Shown in pieces: positions 59,310 through 64,000 of a DNA stretch of 64,000 nt; position 1 is the stretch's first letter, and every line of letters starts with the position of its first letter. The notes beneath the pieces were generated by a model. That model searched no databases. It was not told the DNA's origin and saw only the letters and a program-made list of their open reading frames with translations. A program made the position numbers and the translations under genes. This stretch comes from Dickeya lacustris (lineage in GTDB: Bacteria > Pseudomonadota > Gammaproteobacteria > Enterobacterales > Enterobacteriaceae). The stretch spans positions 310,001 through 374,000 of the forward strand of contig NZ_CP114280.1 of assembly GCF_029635795.1 (NCBI RefSeq). The letters run 5' to 3'.

Positions 59310-60671
59310 ATGACAAGCATGGAAGTAACAAAACAATCGACGCAAACGTTAGATGACTGGGACGATAGCCTGATACACCAGCACGCTAATCGTGATGAGG
59401 CGCATGCTTTGCGCTTAGGCTGGTGGCTGGTTGTTGCCGGGTTTGGCGGCTTTTTGCTTTGGGCGTTATTAGCGCCGCTTGATAAAGGTGTTGCAGTACA
59501 AGGCAACGTTGTTGTGTCGGGAAATCGCAAAGTCATCCAGCATATGCAGGGCGGCATTATTGAGCGGATACAGGTCAAAGAAGGTGACAGTGTCACGGCT
59601 GGGCAGGTGCTGTTAACGCTTAATGAAGTGGATGCCCGTACCACCAGCGAAGGGCTGGGGTCACAATACGATCAATTGATCGCCCGGGAAGCACGGCTGT
59701 TGGCAGAGCAGCGTCGCCAGCCATCATTGGTGGAAACGGAGCGACTGGCAAAAGAACGTCATCGCCCTGAAATGAAAAGTATTATTACGCTACAAGAGTC
59801 ACTCCTGAGAAGCCGCCAGCAGGCACAACGGCTGGAGACGGATGGCATTCTGGCCAATATCGACGGTATGGAAAACTCAGTCAGTGCGTTACAAAAAATG
59901 CTGGCGAGTAAGCAATCCCAGCAGGCGGCGTTAAGCCAGCAGCTAGGCGGGTTGCGGCCGTTGGCGGCGGATAATTATGTGCCGCGTAACAAGATGCTGG
60001 AAACTGAGCGGTTATTTGCACAGGTTAGCGGTGAAATTGCGCAAACCAGTGGTGATCTTGGGCGTACCCGACGCGATATACAACAGCAGAAACTGCGCAT
60101 TGCACAGCGTCAGCAAGAGTACGACAAGGACGTAAGCAGTGAACTGTCTGATGTGCAGGCGCGGCTCAATGAGGTGGTCAGCCAACGAGAGAAGGCGGAT
60201 TTCACACTGGCCAATGTTCAGGTTCGTGCGCCGGTATCGGGAACCGTGGTGAATATGAAAGTGTTTACCGAAGGCGGTGTGATTGGTGCAGGACAGGTCA
60301 TGATGGATATCGTACCGGATGATCAGCCGCTGTTGGTTGATGGGCGCATTCCCGTTGAGATGGTGGACAAGGTCAGATCCGGTTTACCGGTAGAGCTGCA
60401 ATTTACCGCCTTTAGCCAAAGTACGACGCCCCGAGTGCCCGGAACCGTGACACTGCTATCGGCCGATCGGTTGGTGGATGAGAAAGAGGGAACGCCGTAT
60501 TACAGCCTGCGTATTCAGGTGAGCGATGAAGGTAAACGCTCGCTGCATGGTCTGGAAATTAAACCGGGTATGCCGGTGCAAGGTTTTGTGCGTACCGGTG
60601 AGCGTTCGTTTATCAATTATCTGTTCAAACCGCTGATGGATCGTATGCATTTGGCGTTAACAGAAGAGTAA
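59310..60671 (+). CDS. prtE: Type I secretion membrane fusion protein PrtE
   Basis: 453 residues of the HlyD family: one N-terminal membrane helix (~33-53, WWLVVAGFGGFLLWALLAP), a lipoyl/barrel segment (QHMQGGIIERIQVKEGDSV), a long periplasmic coiled coil (~100-290) and the C-terminal beta domain (VRAPVSGTVVNMKVFTEGGV). It bridges PrtD and PrtF. An ATG at 59319 is an alternative start. 12 bases separate it from prtF. Confidence 0.96.
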   Translation: MTSMEVTKQSTQTLDDWDDSLIHQHANRDEAHALRLGWWLVVAGFGGFLLWALLAPLDKGVAVQGNVVVSGNRKVIQHMQGGIIERIQVKEGDSVTAGQVLLTLNEVDARTTSEGLGSQYDQLIAREARLLAEQRRQPSLVETERLAKERHRPEMKSIITLQESLLRSRQQAQRLETDGILANIDGMENSVSALQKMLASKQSQQAALSQQLGGLRPLAADNYVPRNKMLETERLFAQVSGEIAQTSGDLGRTRRDIQQQKLRIAQRQQEYDKDVSSELSDVQARLNEVVSQREKADFTLANVQVRAPVSGTVVNMKVFTEGGVIGAGQVMMDIVPDDQPLLVDGRIPVEMVDKVRSGLPVELQFTAFSQSTTPRVPGTVTLLSADRLVDEKEGTPYYSLRIQVSDEGKRSLHGLEIKPGMPVQGFVRTGERSFINYLFKPLMDRMHLALTEE

Positions 60672-60683
60672 CGGAAAGAAGCG

Positions 60684-62075
60684 ATGCGAAGGAAGGCGTT
60701 AATATTGGTGATGTGTGGTCTGTGCACGATAAATGCCCATGCCGTCGGTTTGCTTGATGCCTGGGAAATGGCGTTACGTAATGACGCCCAATTACGTGCA
60801 GCCGGTTTTGAGCGCGATGCGGGTCAGGAAGAGATTGCGATAGGGCGGGCAGGGTTGCTGCCTTCTGTGCAATATAACTATGGCGCGAACTATAGCCACT
60901 CAAAAGTGACGCAGCGCGATCGCACGACAGACAACACCACAAAACGTAATTATGACAACTATGTTTCGACACTGACGCTACGGCAGCCTCTGCTGGATTA
61001 TGCGGCATGGGCGCGTTACCAACAGGGGATTGTACGCAAGCTGGTGTCCGATCAGCGTTATCGCGATAAAAGTCAGGAGTTGATGATACGTCTGTACCAA
61101 TCCTGGAGCGATGCGTTACTGGCGCAAGAAAAATTGACACTGCTGGAGTCGCAGCGACGCGCGTATCAGGAGCAATTGGCGCTTAATCGCCGTCTGCTGG
61201 CCGCAGGCGAAGGCACGCAAACTGACCTGCGGGAAACGGAAGCGCGTTATACGGTTATAGAAGCACAACGTATTGAGCAGCAAGATACGTTAGATGCGGC
61301 AATGACCGTGCTTGAGAATATGACCGGGCAACCGTTACAGGTTCAGGATCTATCGCCGCTGGCGCTGGACGTTTTGCCTGAAAACGTCACTGAAAATCGT
61401 TCATTGGTGCAATGGCGTGAGCTGGCTGTCAGGCATAACGCCAAACTTGCGGCGCAGCGTGAAACTGTGGAGTACAGCCGCTATGAAATTGAGCGTAACC
61501 GAGCGGGACATTTGCCCTCCATGGATCTGGTCGCCTCAACGCGTAGCAGTCTGTCGGAGTCTGAGTATAACTATAACCAGAAGTACGACACCCAAACTGT
61601 GGGGTTGCAGGTGAGGGTGCCGCTGTACTCAGGCGGTGCGGTGTCGGCATCAATGCGTCAGGCCACTGCCGAATATCAGCAGAGTCAGGCTGAACTGGAT
61701 AACCAGACTCGTCAGACCTTCGCTGAATTACGTCGGCAGTTCAATTTATGTGCTAATGGTTCAGCGAAAATCAAAGCCTGGCAGATGAGTGTTGCCTCAG
61801 CGCAAGAGGCGATTCGCGCGACGCGACAGAGTGTTTCCGGGGGAGAGCGCATTAATCTGGATGTGCTGATGGCAGAGCAGGAGTGGTATAACGCTCGCCG
61901 TGAACTGGCAGAAGTCAAGTATCGCTGGCTACAGGCATGGCTCAATTTGCGCTATACCGCTGGCACGTTAAGCGAACAAGACATGATACAACTGGCTGCA
62001 TGGTTTCAACCCGCACAACCGTCGGCCAGGCAGCAGGCTAATCTGCCCACACAACTCAGTCGTAAAACCTATTAG
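60684..62075 (+). CDS. prtF: TolC-family outer membrane channel PrtF
   Basis: 463 residues: signal peptide (MRRKALILVMCGLCTINAHA), then two TolC-type repeats of helical/beta hairpins (ARYQQGIVRKLVSDQRYRDK; NRAGHLPSMDLVASTRSSL) that trimerise into the exit duct. It completes the PrtDEF exporter; unlike many type I systems, the channel is encoded in the operon. An 18-bp tandem array lies shortly after its stop. Confidence 0.95.
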   Translation: MRRKALILVMCGLCTINAHAVGLLDAWEMALRNDAQLRAAGFERDAGQEEIAIGRAGLLPSVQYNYGANYSHSKVTQRDRTTDNTTKRNYDNYVSTLTLRQPLLDYAAWARYQQGIVRKLVSDQRYRDKSQELMIRLYQSWSDALLAQEKLTLLESQRRAYQEQLALNRRLLAAGEGTQTDLRETEARYTVIEAQRIEQQDTLDAAMTVLENMTGQPLQVQDLSPLALDVLPENVTENRSLVQWRELAVRHNAKLAAQRETVEYSRYEIERNRAGHLPSMDLVASTRSSLSESEYNYNQKYDTQTVGLQVRVPLYSGGAVSASMRQATAEYQQSQAELDNQTRQTFAELRRQFNLCANGSAKIKAWQMSVASAQEAIRATRQSVSGGERINLDVLMAEQEWYNARRELAEVKYRWLQAWLNLRYTAGTLSEQDMIQLAAWFQPAQPSARQQANLPTQLSRKTY

Positions 62076-62146
62076 TTTTGTATGCCCAAACAGCCACAGT
62101 GCAGTCTTGGGTGCCAGCCAGACCGTTGGCACCTTGTATCTCTGAT

Positions 62147-62215
62147 AAGAATTGTATTTCGGAAAAGAACTGCATTTCGAACAAGAACTGTATTTTGGAA
62201 AAGCTGCATTTTTAC
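62147..62215. repeat. 18-bp imperfect tandem repeat after prtF
   Basis: Three units of exactly 18 bases (aagaattgtatttcggaa, aagaactgcatttcgaac, aagaactgtattttggaa) plus a partial fourth (aagctgcatttttac), about 70 bases after the prtF stop and ahead of the next protease gene. Confidence 0.88.
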
Positions 62216-62289
62216 AAGATTTCCTCTGTGCAGCGTCACAGAGGAGTTGGCGTCATTCTCCCGATAGGATGTTTTTTGCGGATGAATGA

Positions 62290-63783
<1,494 letters not shown>

Positions 63784-63824
63784 ATCACGATGTATATCGC
63801 GAGCCTGTTTTTAACGTGCTCAAC

Positions 63825-63914
63825 ATTACGTTTTTAAAATATTACTTTTTAAAATATTACGTTTTGAAAACATTGTGTTTTGAAAAAAATGCATTTTTGC
63901 ATTTTGAAAATTTC
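63825..63914. repeat. 15-16-bp imperfect tandem repeat after the second protease gene
   Basis: Units attacgtttttaaaat, attactttttaaaat, attacgttttgaaaac, attgtgttttgaaaaa, then decayed copies (aatgcatttttgc, attttgaaaatttc). Starts 41 bases after the stop at 63781-63783. Confidence 0.82.
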
Positions 63915-63997
63915 TTTATGCCGATGTCATTCTGGCAGGGGTTATTTCGCCCTGATGATGAGTGACAACGTGATTAATAATGATTGCAGAGGATTTT

Positions 63998-64000
63998 ATG
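63998..64000 (+). CDS. Probable start codon of a further gene (window edge)
   Basis: The window ends exactly in ATG, preceded at five bases by agagg. In the known locus another prt protease gene follows here. Only the start codon is visible, so identity is inferred from context. Confidence 0.45.

Overview
The window looks like a chromosomal segment of a soft-rot enterobacterium of the genus Dickeya (formerly Erwinia chrysanthemi). Three things point there. The serralysin locus prtG-inh-prtD-prtE-prtF-prt is the hallmark protease locus of that genus. The housekeeping genes are close to their enterobacterial homologues in sequence and order (ychF-pth-ychH, prs-ispE-lolB, hemA-prfA-prmC-sirB1-kdsA, ydgH/pntAB, uspE-fnr-ogt). 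Chemoreceptors, a phenolic acid decarboxylase and srfABC fit a plant-associated lifestyle. The species is not assigned.

Layout. 1-6.99 kb: the right end of a prophage, with a giant polyvalent virion protein open at the left edge, two small late proteins, and a reverse-strand pair (small membrane protein; Cor-like superinfection-exclusion lipoprotein). 7.0-9.6 kb: a secreted hypothetical protein and a chemoreceptor. 10.2-29.5 kb: core genome on both strands. A LysR regulator plus a DJ-1/PfpI protein sits between ychH and prs, and sirB2 is missing between prmC and sirB1. The essential-type gene prs carries a one-base insertion near its 3' end. 29.7-44.5 kb: ogt, a soluble FIST-domain chemoreceptor, a six-gene overlapping MlrA-like/SnoaL/SDR/flavin oxidase/DUF1365/Cfa-like operon that probably modifies membrane fatty acids, a secreted protein, an HBM-type chemoreceptor, an orphan UlaA-like permease, and padC with a divergent LysR gene. 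44.5-55.0 kb: a ferritin-like/SnoaL fusion protein, the srfABC operon and qorB. 55.4-64 kb: the protease locus, with two serralysins, their periplasmic inhibitor and a complete type I secretion system. A further gene probably starts at the very last bases.

How the genes work together. PrtD (ABC ATPase), PrtE (membrane fusion protein) and PrtF (TolC-like outer membrane channel) export PrtG and the second serralysin through their C-terminal signals, while Inh protects the periplasm. The SrfA/B/C proteins (membrane-anchored protein, actin/Hsp70-like ATPase, P-loop GTPase-like protein) are translationally coupled and probably form one complex of unknown function. In the MlrA-like operon every junction overlaps by 4-8 bases, so its regulator is probably expressed together with the lipid-modifying enzymes it controls.

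The most unusual observation is a set of at least ten different short tandem-repeat arrays (8-20 bp units, mostly an exact period with diverged units). Nearly all lie just downstream of, or across, stop codons in the right half of the window. They share no sequence with each other, and no annotated feature type explains them.
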